Counted from the stretch's first letter, positions 9,901 to 18,727 are shown. The stretch: 64,000 bases of DNA from Bradyrhizobium nitroreducens (GCF_002776695.1 NZ_LFJC01000003.1:295682-359681); one strand, 5' to 3'. The notes: generated by a model from the sequence alone, not told the origin. Translations and numbers: made by a program.

Positions 9901-10495
9901 CGAAGAAATCGAACCGCACGGGCTGCTCGAGGCCGGCCGGAAACAGGTCGAGGATGCCGCCGCGCACGGCGTATTCGCCGGGCTCGCGCACGGTCGAGGA
10001 GCGGTTGTAGCCGTTGTGCTCGAGCCAGGCGACGATGGTGTCCATCGGCACGACGTTGCCGGGGGCGACCGACAGCGCCTGTGCCGCGACGAGCTCGCGC
10101 GCGGGCACGCGCTGCACCACCGCATTCACCGTGGTCAGCACGATCAGCGGCTTGTCGCTGCCGGTGAGCGGGGCGAGCCGCGCCAGCGTGGTGAGGCGCT
10201 GGGCCAGGATGCCGCCATGCGGCGAGACGCGGTCATAGGGCTGGCAGTCCCAGGCCGGGAAAGTCAGCACCGGAAGATCGGGCGCGAAGAACTGCAGCGC
10301 GCGTTCGAGCTGCTGCATCCGCGGCCCGTCGCGGCAGACCACCGCAAGGCTGACGGCCGGCTTCTTGGGCCGCGCCGCGATGGCGCGGGCGAGATCGGAG
10401 ATGACGAGACCCTCGGCGCCCTCGGCAACATTGGCAAGCGTCAGCGCCCGGCCGGGCGTGAGCAGCTCGGCCGGAGATTTCGACCCAGGCTTCAT
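6977..10495 (-). CDS. mfd: Transcription-repair coupling factor Mfd
   Basis: 1172 residues, full length. It removes RNA polymerase stalled at DNA lesions and recruits UvrA. Visible in order: a UvrB-like N-terminal region; the polymerase-interacting CarD-like domain at about 495-565 (GDIVVHADHGIGRFVG); the translocase core with Walker A GDVGFGKTE near 649, DEEQHFG near 747 and SATPIPRT; the TRG motif region (RDLDIRGAGNLLGEEQSGH) near 970; and the C-terminal D7 domain. Its ATG overlaps the stop of sdhE by 4 bases, so the two are co-translated. A second Mfd-like gene lies at 35662-39000. Confidence 0.97.
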   Translation of the reverse strand: MKPGSKSPAELLTPGRALTLANVAEGAEGLVISDLARAIAARPKKPAVSLAVVCRDGPRMQQLERALQFFAPDLPVLTFPAWDCQPYDRVSPHGGILAQRLTTLARLAPLTGSDKPLIVLTTVNAVVQRVPARELVAAQALSVAPGNVVPMDTIVAWLEHNGYNRSSTVREPGEYAVRGGILDLFPAGLEQPVRFDFFGDSLESIRTFDAETQRTLLDMRSLDLVPVSEFQLVTDTIRRFRMGYVAEFGAPERDDALYEAVSEGRRHPGMEHWLPLFQDRMDTLFDYLQGAAVAIEPQAEDAVRERFKQIQDYYEARRDAMEHPGGGAIYKPLPPDRLYLTDEEWTKRLGDIPLARLTQFSVPADGTSVVDAGARKGRDFAPERNDSTVNVFESVVAHVMALQAQRKKVVIALWSEGSRDRMTSMLRDHKLAHTTSVNAWRTVQATPRNETMLAVLGLEAGFETDEIALISEQDILGDRLVRTRKASRKLDNFISEITSLTAGDIVVHADHGIGRFVGLQTLDVAGAPHDCLELHYAADAKLFLPVENIELLSRYGSDQTTVELDRLGGSGWQTRKAKLKNRIREIAGELIKIAAARHLHEAPKLLVQPGLYDEFCARFPYDETEDQLGAIESTLKDLELGRPMDRLICGDVGFGKTEVALRAAFAVALEGKQVAVVVPTTLLARQHARTFTERFKGFPVNVAQASRLIAAKELNLVKKGIADGSVDIVVGTHALLGKAIKFRDLGLVIVDEEQHFGVTHKERLKALRSEVHVLTLSATPIPRTLQLALTGVRELSIIASPPVDRLAVRTFVAPHDPLMIREALLRERYRGGQAFYVVPRIDDLAEVKDFLDKNVPEMKVAVAHGQMPPAVIEDIMTAFYDGKFDILLSTTIVESGLDIPNANTLIVHRADMFGLAQLYQLRGRVGRSKLRAYALFTLPAQQKITAQAERRLTVLQSLETLGAGFQLASHDLDIRGAGNLLGEEQSGHIKEVGFELYQSMLEEAIVNLKAGVSEPAADRWSPSITIGMPVLIPEDYVGDLSVRLSLYRRLADLDTEEEIENFGAEMRDRFGVLPDEVRYLFKVAAIKAFCRRANVEKIDAGPKGAVIVFRDNSFAYPDRLVTFIRSYGQAAKVRPDMKVVFLQDWETPEERLAGTTEIMRQLAQLAESKRAA

Positions 10496-10782
10496 AGATG
10501 GCCGTCCGCGATCGGATAGGCCTTAATGCGGGCAAACAGGGGACCCGTCACATCGGCCGGCAGCTCCTTGTCGCCGCTGATGGCGGCGTAGAGATCGGGA
10601 TCATTGACCTCCAGCAGGATCTCGAGCTGATCGAGCTCGGCATCGGACAGATTGCCGATCTCAGCGTCGGCAAAACGGCCGAGGATCAGGTCCATCTCCC
10701 GCGTGCCGCGGTGCCAGCAGCGGAACAGAAGCCGCTTGCGGCGGTCGTCCAGGCCGCTGCTCGATCGTGTCGTTCCCGTCAT
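10492..10782 (-). CDS. sdhE: FAD assembly factor SdhE (succinate dehydrogenase flavinylation)
   Basis: 96 residues. The SdhE/YgfY/Sdh5 signature RRKRLLFRCWHRGTREMDL, including the RGxxE motif, is intact, followed by helical segments LSDAELDQLEILLEVNDPDLY. It promotes covalent FAD attachment to SdhA. I chose ATG 10782 (MTGTTRSSSG) to match the family length. The gene is first in a two-gene unit with mfd and diverges from recG, an arrangement common in alphaproteobacteria. Confidence 0.93.
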   Translation of the reverse strand: MTGTTRSSSGLDDRRKRLLFRCWHRGTREMDLILGRFADAEIGNLSDAELDQLEILLEVNDPDLYAAISGDKELPADVTGPLFARIKAYPIADGHL

Positions 10783-10892
10783 GTCTCTGATCCAGTCAAA
10801 CGCAGAAAGCCCGGACGTGCCGGGCGGGGTTGATATAGCCACTCAGGCAGGCCGTGTCAGCCCTTTGTTATTGCAATTGTCCGGGGAGCATC

Positions 10893-10915
10893 ATTGCCGG
10901 GCTTGACCCGGCAAT
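10893..10915. repeat. Short interspersed palindrome
   Basis: A perfect 9-bp inverted repeat (ATTGCCGGG / CCCGGCAAT) around CTTGA, just upstream of recG. From memory the same GCCGGGCTTGACCCGGC core recurs in many Bradyrhizobium intergenic regions, so I class it as a repeat rather than a specific operator. Confidence 0.5.
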
Positions 10916-10937
10916 CCATCGTCATCGAAAAGACGGG

Positions 10938-13046
10938 ATGCGCCCCACCCTGCTCAATCCGCTGTTTGCTCCCGTGACCAGCCTGCCCGGCGTCGGTCCG
11001 AAGCAGGACAAGCTGCTGCAATATCTGCTCAGCCGCAGCGAGACGCCGCGGCTGGTCGATCTGTTATTGCATCTGCCGAGCCATGTGATCGACCGCCGGG
11101 CGCGGCCGAAGATCCGCGACGCCGAGCAGGGAACCATGGTGACGCTGGAGGTCACCGTCGACCGTCACCGCCCGCCCCCGCCCCGCAACGCGCGCGCGCC
11201 GTACCTCGTCTATGCCAGCGACGACACCGGCGACGTCGTGCTGACCTTCTTCCGGGCCAAGCCCGGCTATGTCGAGAAGCTGCTGCCGGTCGGCGAGAAG
11301 CGCTACGTCTCCGGCACGCTGCAGATGTATGACGGCATCCCGCAAATCGTGCATCCCGACCGCGTGCTGGACGAGGAAGCAATCTCGAAGCTGTCGGGCA
11401 TCGACCCCGTCTATCCGCTCACGGAGGGCCTCGCGCTCGGCTCGCTCCGCCGTGCAATTGCGCAGGCGCTGCTGAAGCTACCGGCCCTGCCGGAATGGAT
11501 CAGCCCGGAGGTGATGCGCCGCTGCAATTTTCCGCCGGTCGGTGAGGCGCTCAATCGCGTGCACCAGCCGGTCGAGCTGACCGATATTTTGCCGGACCGG
11601 CCGTTCTGGTCGCGCCTCGCCTTCGACGAGCTGCTCGCCGGCCAGCTCGCGCTCGCCCTGATCCGCGCGCAATTGCGCCGCCCCGCCGGCGTCCGCAATG
11701 CCGGCGACGGCCACCTGCGCAGCAAGATCATCGACGCCCTGCCCTATGCATTGACGTCCTCCCAGCGCGACGCCGCTGCGGCGATCGCCAGCGATCTGCA
11801 ACAACCCGTGCGGATGCTGCGCCTGCTCCAGGGCGACGTCGGCTCCGGCAAGACCGTGGTCGCCCTGCTTGCGGCCGCAGCCGTGGCCGAGGTTGGCAAG
11901 CAGGCCGCGCTGATGGCGCCGACCGAAATCCTGGCGCGCCAGCACATCAAGACCATCGCCCCGCTCGCCGAGCGCGCGGGCATGCGCGTCGCCATCCTCA
12001 CCGGCCGCGAGAAGGGCAAGGAGCGTCGCGAGATCATCACCCAGCTCGCGGCAGGCGAGATCGACCTGCTCGTCGGCACCCATGCGCTGATCCAGGACGA
12101 CGTCATTTTCCAAGACCTCGCGCTCGCCATCGTCGACGAGCAGCACCGTTTTGGCGTGCGCGAGCGCCTCGCGCTGACCTCCAAGGGCGAAGCCGTGGAC
12201 GTGCTGGTGCTCAGCGCCACTCCGATCCCGCGCACGCTGGTGCTGACCTATTTCGGCGACATGGACATCTCCGAGCTGCGAGAGAAGCCGGCCGGCCGTC
12301 AGCCGATCGACACCCGCGCCGTCGCCATGAGCCGGCTCGGCGAGGTCATGGACGGCGTCGGCCGTGCACTCGAGTCCGGCAAGCTGGTCTACTGGATCTG
12401 CCCGCTGGTGGAAGAGTCCGAGGCCGAGGGCACCGAGCATCTCACCAACGCGACCAAGCGTTTCGAGAGCCTGCAGAAGCGCTTCGGCGACCGTGTCGGC
12501 CTCGTCCATGGCCAGATGAAGGGCACCGAGAAGGACCGCGTGATGGGCCAGTTCGCCGCGCACGAGATCGGGCTCCTGGTTGCGACCACCGTCGTCGAGG
12601 TCGGCGTCGACGTGCCGGCGGCGACCATCATGGTGATCGAGAACGCCGAGCGCTTTGGCCTTGCCCAGCTGCACCAGCTGCGCGGCCGCATCGGACGCGG
12701 CTCGGAAGCGTCGACCTGCATCCTGCTCTATTCGGAGCCGCTCGGCGAGATGTCGAAGGCGCGGCTGAAGGTGATCCGCGAGACCACCGACGGCTTTCGT
12801 ATCGCCGAGGAAGATCTGAAGCTGCGCGGCGAAGGCGACGTGCTCGGCGTGCGCCAGAGCGGCCTGCCCGGCTACCGCATCGCGCGCTCGGAGGTCCACG
12901 GCCAGCTCATCACCCAGGCCCGTGACGAAGCGCTTCGCATCCTCAAGGACGATCCCAAGCTCAAGGGCGAGCGTGGCGAAGCGCTCCGGTGCTTGCTGTA
13001 TCTCTACGAGCGCGACGAAGCGATCCCGCTGATCGGCGCGGGTTAG
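10938..13046 (+). CDS. recG: ATP-dependent DNA helicase RecG
   Basis: 702 residues from ATG 10938 (MRPTLLNPLFAPVTSLPGVGPKQDKLL). It regresses stalled replication forks and processes branched DNA. Visible: the N-terminal wedge/OB domain (about 60-160); helicase motifs GDVGSGKT (Walker A), DEQHRFGV (motif II, DEQH form), SATPIPRT (motif III); the QLRGRIGRG motif VI; and the RecG-typical DLKLRGEGDVLGVRQSG. The stop overlaps the convergent panE stop by 4 bases. It diverges from sdhE-mfd. Confidence 0.96.
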   Translation: MRPTLLNPLFAPVTSLPGVGPKQDKLLQYLLSRSETPRLVDLLLHLPSHVIDRRARPKIRDAEQGTMVTLEVTVDRHRPPPPRNARAPYLVYASDDTGDVVLTFFRAKPGYVEKLLPVGEKRYVSGTLQMYDGIPQIVHPDRVLDEEAISKLSGIDPVYPLTEGLALGSLRRAIAQALLKLPALPEWISPEVMRRCNFPPVGEALNRVHQPVELTDILPDRPFWSRLAFDELLAGQLALALIRAQLRRPAGVRNAGDGHLRSKIIDALPYALTSSQRDAAAAIASDLQQPVRMLRLLQGDVGSGKTVVALLAAAAVAEVGKQAALMAPTEILARQHIKTIAPLAERAGMRVAILTGREKGKERREIITQLAAGEIDLLVGTHALIQDDVIFQDLALAIVDEQHRFGVRERLALTSKGEAVDVLVLSATPIPRTLVLTYFGDMDISELREKPAGRQPIDTRAVAMSRLGEVMDGVGRALESGKLVYWICPLVEESEAEGTEHLTNATKRFESLQKRFGDRVGLVHGQMKGTEKDRVMGQFAAHEIGLLVATTVVEVGVDVPAATIMVIENAERFGLAQLHQLRGRIGRGSEASTCILLYSEPLGEMSKARLKVIRETTDGFRIAEEDLKLRGEGDVLGVRQSGLPGYRIARSEVHGQLITQARDEALRILKDDPKLKGERGEALRCLLYLYERDEAIPLIGAG

Positions 13047-13972
13047 GTCGCAGCCCTTTGCCGCCCGACCTCGTAGGCCGCCACATGCGCGCAGGCGAGA
13101 TCCAGCAGCGGCGTGTCGATGCCGAGCTTGCGGGCCCGGCTGGCCATATCGCCGAGGATGTGCTCCGACTCGGTGACCGATCCGCGCTCGATGTCGCGCA
13201 GCATCGAGGCCTTGAGCGGCGAGTCCAGCGTCGTGAACAGTTTCCGGTCGAACTCGATGAACGGCGCGCGCGGCTCGAAACCCGAGGCCGTCGCAACGCT
13301 GCAGCATTCCGCGAACAGGCGGAAGATCGATTGCTCGCCGTTGGGCACGGCCAGGATGTCGCCGATGCTCGCGCGCATCAGGCAGGTGATGCCGGCGAGC
13401 GTCGAGAGCTGCACGAACTTTTCCCACATGTCCTGCATGATCGCCTCGCTGGCGCGGACGTCGATCCCGGGGACATGGAGCAGCGTCTCCAGCGCGAGCA
13501 CGCGCTCGCTCAGTGCGCCCTCGATCTCGCCGAAGACGATGGTCTGATTGGCCATGAACTGAACGACGCGACCATCCGCATCAAGCCCGGCACTGACGTT
13601 CGCGAGGCCGCCGAGGACGCACCTCGCGCCAAAACGAGCAATCAGGGCGTCGATATGTTTCAGCCCGTTGAGGATGGGCAAGATCATCGTGTCGGCGCCC
13701 ATGGCCGGGGCGAACTGGGCCATCGCGTCATCGAGCGAATAGGATTTCACCCCGACGAGCACGACGTCGAACGGCTCCTTGAGATCGTTGGCCAGGATGA
13801 TCTTCGGCTGCACGGCAAAGTCGCCGTGCGGGCTCACGACGTGCAGTCCATTCTGACGCAATTGCTCGGCCCGCTTCTCGCGCACCAGAAAGGTCACGTC
13901 GCGGCCCGCCCGGACCAGGCGAGCGCCGTAATAGCCGCCCAGTGCTCCCGCCCCGATCACCAGAACTCTCAT
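13043..13972 (-). CDS. 2-dehydropantoate 2-reductase (ketopantoate reductase family)
   Basis: 309 residues. The N-terminal Rossmann fold has GAGALGGYYGARL (NADP-binding). The conserved substrate region VKSYSLDDAM and the C-terminal helical ApbA domain (WEKFVQLSTLAGITCLMRASIG, with K and N/S positions of the active site) follow. The reaction is NADPH-dependent reduction of ketopantoate to pantoate, a step to coenzyme A, but this family has several paralogues per genome, so the exact substrate is uncertain. Its 3' end overlaps recG by 4 bases, tail to tail. Confidence 0.85.
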   Translation of the reverse strand: MRVLVIGAGALGGYYGARLVRAGRDVTFLVREKRAEQLRQNGLHVVSPHGDFAVQPKIILANDLKEPFDVVLVGVKSYSLDDAMAQFAPAMGADTMILPILNGLKHIDALIARFGARCVLGGLANVSAGLDADGRVVQFMANQTIVFGEIEGALSERVLALETLLHVPGIDVRASEAIMQDMWEKFVQLSTLAGITCLMRASIGDILAVPNGEQSIFRLFAECCSVATASGFEPRAPFIEFDRKLFTTLDSPLKASMLRDIERGSVTESEHILGDMASRARKLGIDTPLLDLACAHVAAYEVGRQRAAT

Positions 13973-14100
13973 TCGAACTCCCATTCAGAACGCAGCTTCC
14001 GCAGAGAAGCTATCAGATGAGCCTCGCAGCGTCTCCTCCCCGTCATCGCGAGCGTCGCCCTACACTTTCCCCGCGACTGCCATTGTGAGACCCTACGCCC

Positions 14101-14622
14101 ATGCGCCGGATCATCGTCGTTGGCTCACAGGGAAGCGGAAAGACGAGCCTCGCCCTCAATCTCGGGCGAAAGCTCGATCTGCCTGTGGTGCACCTTGACG
14201 TGCTCTATTGGCGGCCGGGCTGGACACCATCCGACAAGGCCAGCTTTCGCGCGCGCGTCACCGAGGCGATCGCGGGCGAGGCATGGGTCGTCGACGGCAG
14301 TTTTTCGGGGCTGGCGTTCGATCTCACGATCGCGCGCGCTGACATTCTCGTCGTCATCGACCGTCCTCGCTGGCTTTGCCAGTGGCGTATCCTCTGGCGC
14401 TCGGCCTTCGACCGCGACACGAGCCGGCCCGATCTGCCCGAGGGATGTCCGGAACAGTTCGACTGGGAGCTGATGAAGGAAGCCTGGCGCTACGACACCG
14501 AGCGCGTGCCCGTCATCGAGGCCGAGCGTCTTCAATATGGCCCCGATGTTCCGGTCGTGCGCCTGAGACGCGACCGGGACCTTCAGGGCTTTCTGGACTC
14601 GGTTTCTGTGAACGGCGAGTGA
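14101..14622 (+). CDS. P-loop NTPase, adenylate-kinase-like (topology-modulation/FlaR-like)
   Basis: 173 residues. Walker A GSQGSGKTSLA at 8-18, then HLDVLYWRPGW, the typical lid-proximal segment of FlaR/topology-modulation kinases, and DILVVIDRPRWLCQWRILWR. These proteins resemble adenylate kinase but their phosphate acceptor is generally unknown. The gene stands alone between panE and a convergent dehydrogenase. Confidence 0.8.
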   Translation: MRRIIVVGSQGSGKTSLALNLGRKLDLPVVHLDVLYWRPGWTPSDKASFRARVTEAIAGEAWVVDGSFSGLAFDLTIARADILVVIDRPRWLCQWRILWRSAFDRDTSRPDLPEGCPEQFDWELMKEAWRYDTERVPVIEAERLQYGPDVPVVRLRRDRDLQGFLDSVSVNGE

Positions 14623-14632
14623 GCACGGACGA

Positions 14633-15490
14633 TCAGGATTTCGTCCGCGCGATCCCCGCAGCGAACGCCTTCATCAGCGCCGCATCCACCGCCTCGCCCT
14701 TCGTGTCCTCGGCGAGATGCTCGAACCACCTCGCGAAACCCTCGTAGATCTGGCTGGCGGGATGATCGGGGCCGAGGAAGCCGGAAATCTCCCGCATCTC
14801 GGCGACCCAGCGATAGGCCTTCGGAATCATGTCCGGCAGCGCGACCTCGAGCCGGGCCAGGATCGCGGGCTGGCTCAGCGCGAGCTCGTCGCGCAGCGCG
14901 TCCGCCGCGCCCGCCTTCGTCGCCGCGATCACCATGGCGGAGCCGATGCCGGCGAGGCCCTTGACGATGCCGGCATAGGACATTTTCAGAGCGGATGCCG
15001 CACCCACAGGGCCTTCGACGATGCGCACGTCGAGGCCGAACTCCCTCAGCACAACGAGGTCCCTGGCGTGCTCGCCGGACATGTAGAACGCCGGGCTCTT
15101 GCCGCCTTGCTGCGGCGGGAAACCGATGATGCCGCCATCGACGAACGGCGCCTGCGCCGAGCCGATGATCTCTTCAATTCTCTGCACGGTGTCGACATTG
15201 ACGGCGTTGCAATCGACCACGATCGGCTTCTTCTCGCGCCTGACGATCAGCGCGGCCAGCCGTTCAGCCAGCGCGACGGCTTCGCCGGGCGGCACGATCG
15301 AAAGGATGATGTCGGCAGCTGCGATCGCATCGTCGTCGGCGCCGATCATGCCGGCGTCCGCGGCGCGTTTTCGCGTCGCCTCGCTCCGCCCCGCCAAGGA
15401 CGTCAGCACGCGCGCGCCATGTTCGCTGAGGCGGCGGGCGACGGCGCTGCCCATGGCGCCGGGCGCGAGGATCGCAATGGTTTTGGACAT
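14633..15490 (-). CDS. NAD(P)-dependent oxidoreductase, beta-hydroxyacid dehydrogenase type
   Basis: 285 residues from ATG 15490. Rossmann motif ILAPGAMGSAVARRL at the N-terminus, VDCNAVN and VDGGIIGFPP segments of the 6-phosphogluconate/3-hydroxyisobutyrate dehydrogenase family, and LKMSYAGIVKGLAGIGSAM containing the usual catalytic Lys. The C-terminal 90 residues resemble the DUF1932 domain found in a subset of this family. It should reduce or oxidise a beta-hydroxyacid with a nicotinamide cofactor; the substrate is unknown. Confidence 0.85.
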   Translation of the reverse strand: MSKTIAILAPGAMGSAVARRLSEHGARVLTSLAGRSEATRKRAADAGMIGADDDAIAAADIILSIVPPGEAVALAERLAALIVRREKKPIVVDCNAVNVDTVQRIEEIIGSAQAPFVDGGIIGFPPQQGGKSPAFYMSGEHARDLVVLREFGLDVRIVEGPVGAASALKMSYAGIVKGLAGIGSAMVIAATKAGAADALRDELALSQPAILARLEVALPDMIPKAYRWVAEMREISGFLGPDHPASQIYEGFARWFEHLAEDTKGEAVDAALMKAFAAGIARTKS

Positions 15491-15593
15491 CGTGCACTCC
15501 AGGTCGAAATCCGGGCAAGGTGCCCGGATCACCGGAGACTAGCAGAGGATACCGACACGCGCGCGGCCGGGGCCATCCCGCAAGGGAATGGCC

Positions 15594-16364
15594 CTACTCC
15601 ACCTTCGCAGGCTCGGGCCGAAGCGTCGAGGCATTGGCGATGCGCGCGGCATTCGCCATGCCAGCGAGCGCCGCGGCCTTTTTCGGATCGGGCGCCGAGC
15701 CCGGCTGCACCACGCCGGCCGACATGATCAAGGTCGCGGCATCCTCGGTGCTCATGTCGACCTCGACGATCTTGCTCTTGGGCACGTAGAAGAAGAACCC
15801 GGTGGTCGGGTTCGGCGAGCACGGCAGGAACACGGAGACATGCTCCTCCTGCCCCGGCAGGCTGCGCGCAACTTCTTCATTCGGCGATTGCGAGATCAGC
15901 ACGATCGACCACATGCCCGGCGAGGGAAACTCGACCAGCCCGACTTTGCGAAAGCTCGAGCCCTTGCCCGAGAACAGCGTCTCGAACACCTGCTTGAGGC
16001 CGCGATAGATGGCGCGCACCGCCGGGATCCGGCCGAGGAAGGTCTCGCCAACATCCACCAGCGTGCGGCCGATCAGGTTGGCCGCGAGGAATCCGACCAG
16101 CGTCAGCGTGAAGAATGCGACAACCAGTCCCCAGCCCGGAATGACGTAGGGCAGATAGGTCTCGGGACGATAGGCCAGCGGCACGAACGGCCGCACCACG
16201 CCGTCGACCCAGGTGACGAACCACCAGACCAGATACAGTGTGATTGCGATCGGCCCCGTGACGACGAGGCCCGTCAGGAAATAATTGCGGAAACGGCCCA
16301 TCAGGCCGGTATGCGGTTCCGGGAGGGGATCGAGAGGCGCAGGCGCGTCGTCGCGGGGGGTCAT
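15594..16364 (-). CDS. DUF502 membrane protein
   Basis: 256 residues. Two membrane segments near the N-terminus (FLTGLVVTGPIAITLYLVWWFV and GWGLVVAFFTLTLVGFLAANLIG) are followed by the DUF502 core (PAVRAIYRGLKQVFETLFSG, VLVEFPSPGMWSIVLIS, VFLPCSPNPTTGFFFYVPKSKI). The C-terminus is cytoplasmic or periplasmic and Ala-rich. Function is unknown; the family is widespread in bacteria and plants. It may share a transcript with glmS, 89 bases upstream on the same strand. Confidence 0.85.
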   Translation of the reverse strand: MTPRDDAPAPLDPLPEPHTGLMGRFRNYFLTGLVVTGPIAITLYLVWWFVTWVDGVVRPFVPLAYRPETYLPYVIPGWGLVVAFFTLTLVGFLAANLIGRTLVDVGETFLGRIPAVRAIYRGLKQVFETLFSGKGSSFRKVGLVEFPSPGMWSIVLISQSPNEEVARSLPGQEEHVSVFLPCSPNPTTGFFFYVPKSKIVEVDMSTEDAATLIMSAGVVQPGSAPDPKKAAALAGMANAARIANASTLRPEPAKVE

Positions 16365-16453
16365 TCGGGTTCCAAGTCGGTCGCAGCACACAAGCTATGG
16401 TCTTCTAGCAGGTTTTGGAAGACCACGAAGCGCCCCGACTGGATCCCTCCTGC

Positions 16454-18280
16454 CTATTCCACGGTCACCGATTTCGCGAGATTGCGCGGCTGGTCGACAT
16501 CGGTGCCCATCACGACAGCCGTGTGATAGGCGAGCAGCTGCACCGGAACGGCATAGACCATCGGCGTAAAAGCCGCGGCCATGTCGGGCAGGACGATGGT
16601 GACGAGCGAATCCACGGTCGCCTCCGCCGCGCCCTTGGCGTCGGTCATCAGGATGATGTTGCCGCCGCGGGCCGCGACTTCCTGCATGTTCGAGACCGTC
16701 TTCTCGAACACACGGTCGTAAGGCGCGATGACGACGACAGGCATGGTCTCGTCGATCAGCGCGATCGGCCCGTGCTTGAGCTCGCCGGCGGCATAGCCCT
16801 CGGCGTGGATGTAGGAGATCTCCTTCAGCTTGAGCGCGCCTTCGAGCGCAAGCGGGAAGCTGGTGCCGCGGCCGAGATAGAGTACGTCGCGGGACTTGGC
16901 GATCCGGTGCGCGAGCTTTTCGATCTGCGGCTCGGTGGTGAGCGCATCGGCCATCAGGCGCGGGACCTCGACGAGGCCGTGGACCAGCCTGGTCTCGTCC
17001 TCGTCGGACAATTCGCCGCGCGCCTTGCCGGCCGCGATCGCAAGGTTCGCCAGCACCATGAGCTGGCAGGTGAAGGCCTTGGTCGAGGCGACGCCGATCT
17101 CGGGGCCGGCGAGCGTCTGCAAGACGGTCTCGCTCTCGCGGGCGATGGTCGAGGTCGGCACGTTGACGACGGCGATGGTGTGGACGCCCTCCGCCTTGGC
17201 ATAGCGCAACGCCGCCAGCGTGTCGGCGGTCTCGCCCGACTGCGAGATGAAGATGGCGAGATCGCCCTTGCGCAAGGGGGCCTCGCGGTAACGGAATTCG
17301 GAGGCGACATCGACCTCGACGGGCACGCGCGCGAAGCGCTCGAACCAGTATTTCGCCACGAAGCCGGCATAGCTCGCGGTGCCGCAGGCCGTGATGTTGA
17401 TGCGCTGGATGTTCTTGAAATCGAACGGCAGCTCGACCGGCAGCGCGACGCGTTCGGTCGCCATGTCGACATAGCGCGCCAGGGTGTGGCCGACCACTTC
17501 CGGCTGCTCGTGGATCTCCTTGGCCATGAAGTGGCGATAGTTGGCCTTGTCGACCAGCGAGGTCGAGGCCGCGTGCTTGATCTTGTCGCGCTGGACGGCG
17601 TTGCCGTCCTTGTCGAAAATCGTCGCACTCTTGCGGGTCAGCACCACCCAGTCGCCGTCCTCGAGATAGCTGATCGTGTCGGTGAACGGACCGAGCGCGA
17701 TGGCGTCGGAGCCGAGATACATCTCACCGTCACCGTAGCCGATCGCGAGCGGCGGCCCGTTGCGGGCGCCAATCATGAGATCGTCCTCGCCGGCGAAGAT
17801 GAAGCCGAGGGCGAATGCGCCGCGTAAGCGCGCCAGCGTCAGCTTGACAGCCTCGACCGGCTTGTTGCCGCGCGTCAAGAGATCGTCGACGAGATGCAGC
17901 ACGATCTCGGTGTCGGTCTCGGTGTGGAACACCGTGCCGTTCTTCTCGAGCTCCTCGCGCAGCTCGCGGAAATTCTCGATGATGCCGTTGTGGACCACGG
18001 CGACGCGCTCGGTCGCGTGCGGATGGGCGTTGTTGACGGTCGGCTTGCCGTGAGTGGCCCAGCGGGTGTGGCCGATGCCGGTCGTGCCCTTGAGCGGCTC
18101 GGCTTCCAGCCGCTTCTCCAGATTCTTCAGCTTGCCCTCGGCGCGGCGGCGCTCGAGGTGCTTGCCTTCGAGCGTGGCGACGCCCGCGGAGTCGTAACCG
18201 CGATATTCGAGACGTTTGAGCGAATCCACCAGCTGCTCCGCAACCGGTTCGCGCCCGAGAATGCCGACAATCCCGCACAT
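16454..18280 (-). CDS. glmS: Glutamine-fructose-6-phosphate aminotransferase
   Basis: 608 residues, normal length. It converts fructose-6-phosphate and glutamine to glucosamine-6-phosphate, the entry to UDP-GlcNAc for peptidoglycan and LPS. The start is fixed by the catalytic Cys directly after Met (MCGIVGILGR). The glutaminase domain is followed by two SIS domains (ITACGTASYAGFVAKYWFE and YLGRGTSFPLALEGALKLKEISYIHAEGYAAGELKHGPIAL). The C-terminus NLAKSVTVE matches the family. glmU lies 0.7 kb upstream on the same strand with two small genes between. Confidence 0.97.
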   Translation of the reverse strand: MCGIVGILGREPVAEQLVDSLKRLEYRGYDSAGVATLEGKHLERRRAEGKLKNLEKRLEAEPLKGTTGIGHTRWATHGKPTVNNAHPHATERVAVVHNGIIENFRELREELEKNGTVFHTETDTEIVLHLVDDLLTRGNKPVEAVKLTLARLRGAFALGFIFAGEDDLMIGARNGPPLAIGYGDGEMYLGSDAIALGPFTDTISYLEDGDWVVLTRKSATIFDKDGNAVQRDKIKHAASTSLVDKANYRHFMAKEIHEQPEVVGHTLARYVDMATERVALPVELPFDFKNIQRINITACGTASYAGFVAKYWFERFARVPVEVDVASEFRYREAPLRKGDLAIFISQSGETADTLAALRYAKAEGVHTIAVVNVPTSTIARESETVLQTLAGPEIGVASTKAFTCQLMVLANLAIAAGKARGELSDEDETRLVHGLVEVPRLMADALTTEPQIEKLAHRIAKSRDVLYLGRGTSFPLALEGALKLKEISYIHAEGYAAGELKHGPIALIDETMPVVVIAPYDRVFEKTVSNMQEVAARGGNIILMTDAKGAAEATVDSLVTIVLPDMAAAFTPMVYAVPVQLLAYHTAVVMGTDVDQPRNLAKSVTVE

Positions 18281-18448
18281 GCGGATCACTATCCCCCAAA
18301 TCGTCGAAAAATCGCCTAAACGACGCGCCCGGTTTTTAGCGAAGTTACTAAGGAACCAGATACTCAATAATTATTGCTGATTGAGACAGCATCTCGTCGC
18401 ATTGGCCCGCGGCTGCGTCGAATTGGCCGGCCTTAAACCGCTCGCGTT

Positions 18449-18467
18449 AACGTGTTGTCAACATGTT
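18449..18467. promoter_or_regulatory. Near-perfect 19-bp palindrome, candidate operator
   Basis: AACGTGTTG, one base, CAACATGTT: nine-base arms with one mismatch. It lies 34 bases upstream of the small gene at 18501 and about 170 bases upstream of glmS on the other strand. A dimeric regulator could bind; none is identified. Confidence 0.35.
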
Positions 18468-18500
18468 TGGCCAACGATTTCCCTTCAGGAGACCAAAGCC

Positions 18501-18719
18501 ATGAAGGGCTCGTCCGACCGCAAAGGTCTGTCATCGATGTATGTGCGCGCCAACGAGACCTCGGGCACGCACCTTGCGCATTGGCCACCGCCCCAGCGCG
18601 GCAAGGAAAGCAAACCGGTCTTCGTGAAACATCCGGAAGGCGAGCCGGTGAAGCGCGCCAAGCCGCGCGGCTGGCGCCTGACCCGCGCGATCTTCTCCGA
18701 ATTCGCCGACGACGAATAG
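18501..18719 (+). CDS. Small basic conserved hypothetical protein
   Basis: 72 residues from ATG 18501, with a good ribosome-binding site (AGGAG, 10 bases upstream), which decides the start. Pro/Lys/Arg-rich (HWPPPQRGKES, KRAKPRGWR), soluble. No domain is recognised. It lies between glmS and glmU on the opposite strand. Confidence 0.65.
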   Translation: MKGSSDRKGLSSMYVRANETSGTHLAHWPPPQRGKESKPVFVKHPEGEPVKRAKPRGWRLTRAIFSEFADDE

Positions 18720-18727
18720 CGGACACC

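Noticed and set aside
6902..10519. A 1205-codon open frame on the plus strand, antisense to mfd
   Set aside because: High G+C codon bias of mfd keeps the opposite strand open; the translation is rich in Arg/Ala/Asp/His repeats and resembles no protein.
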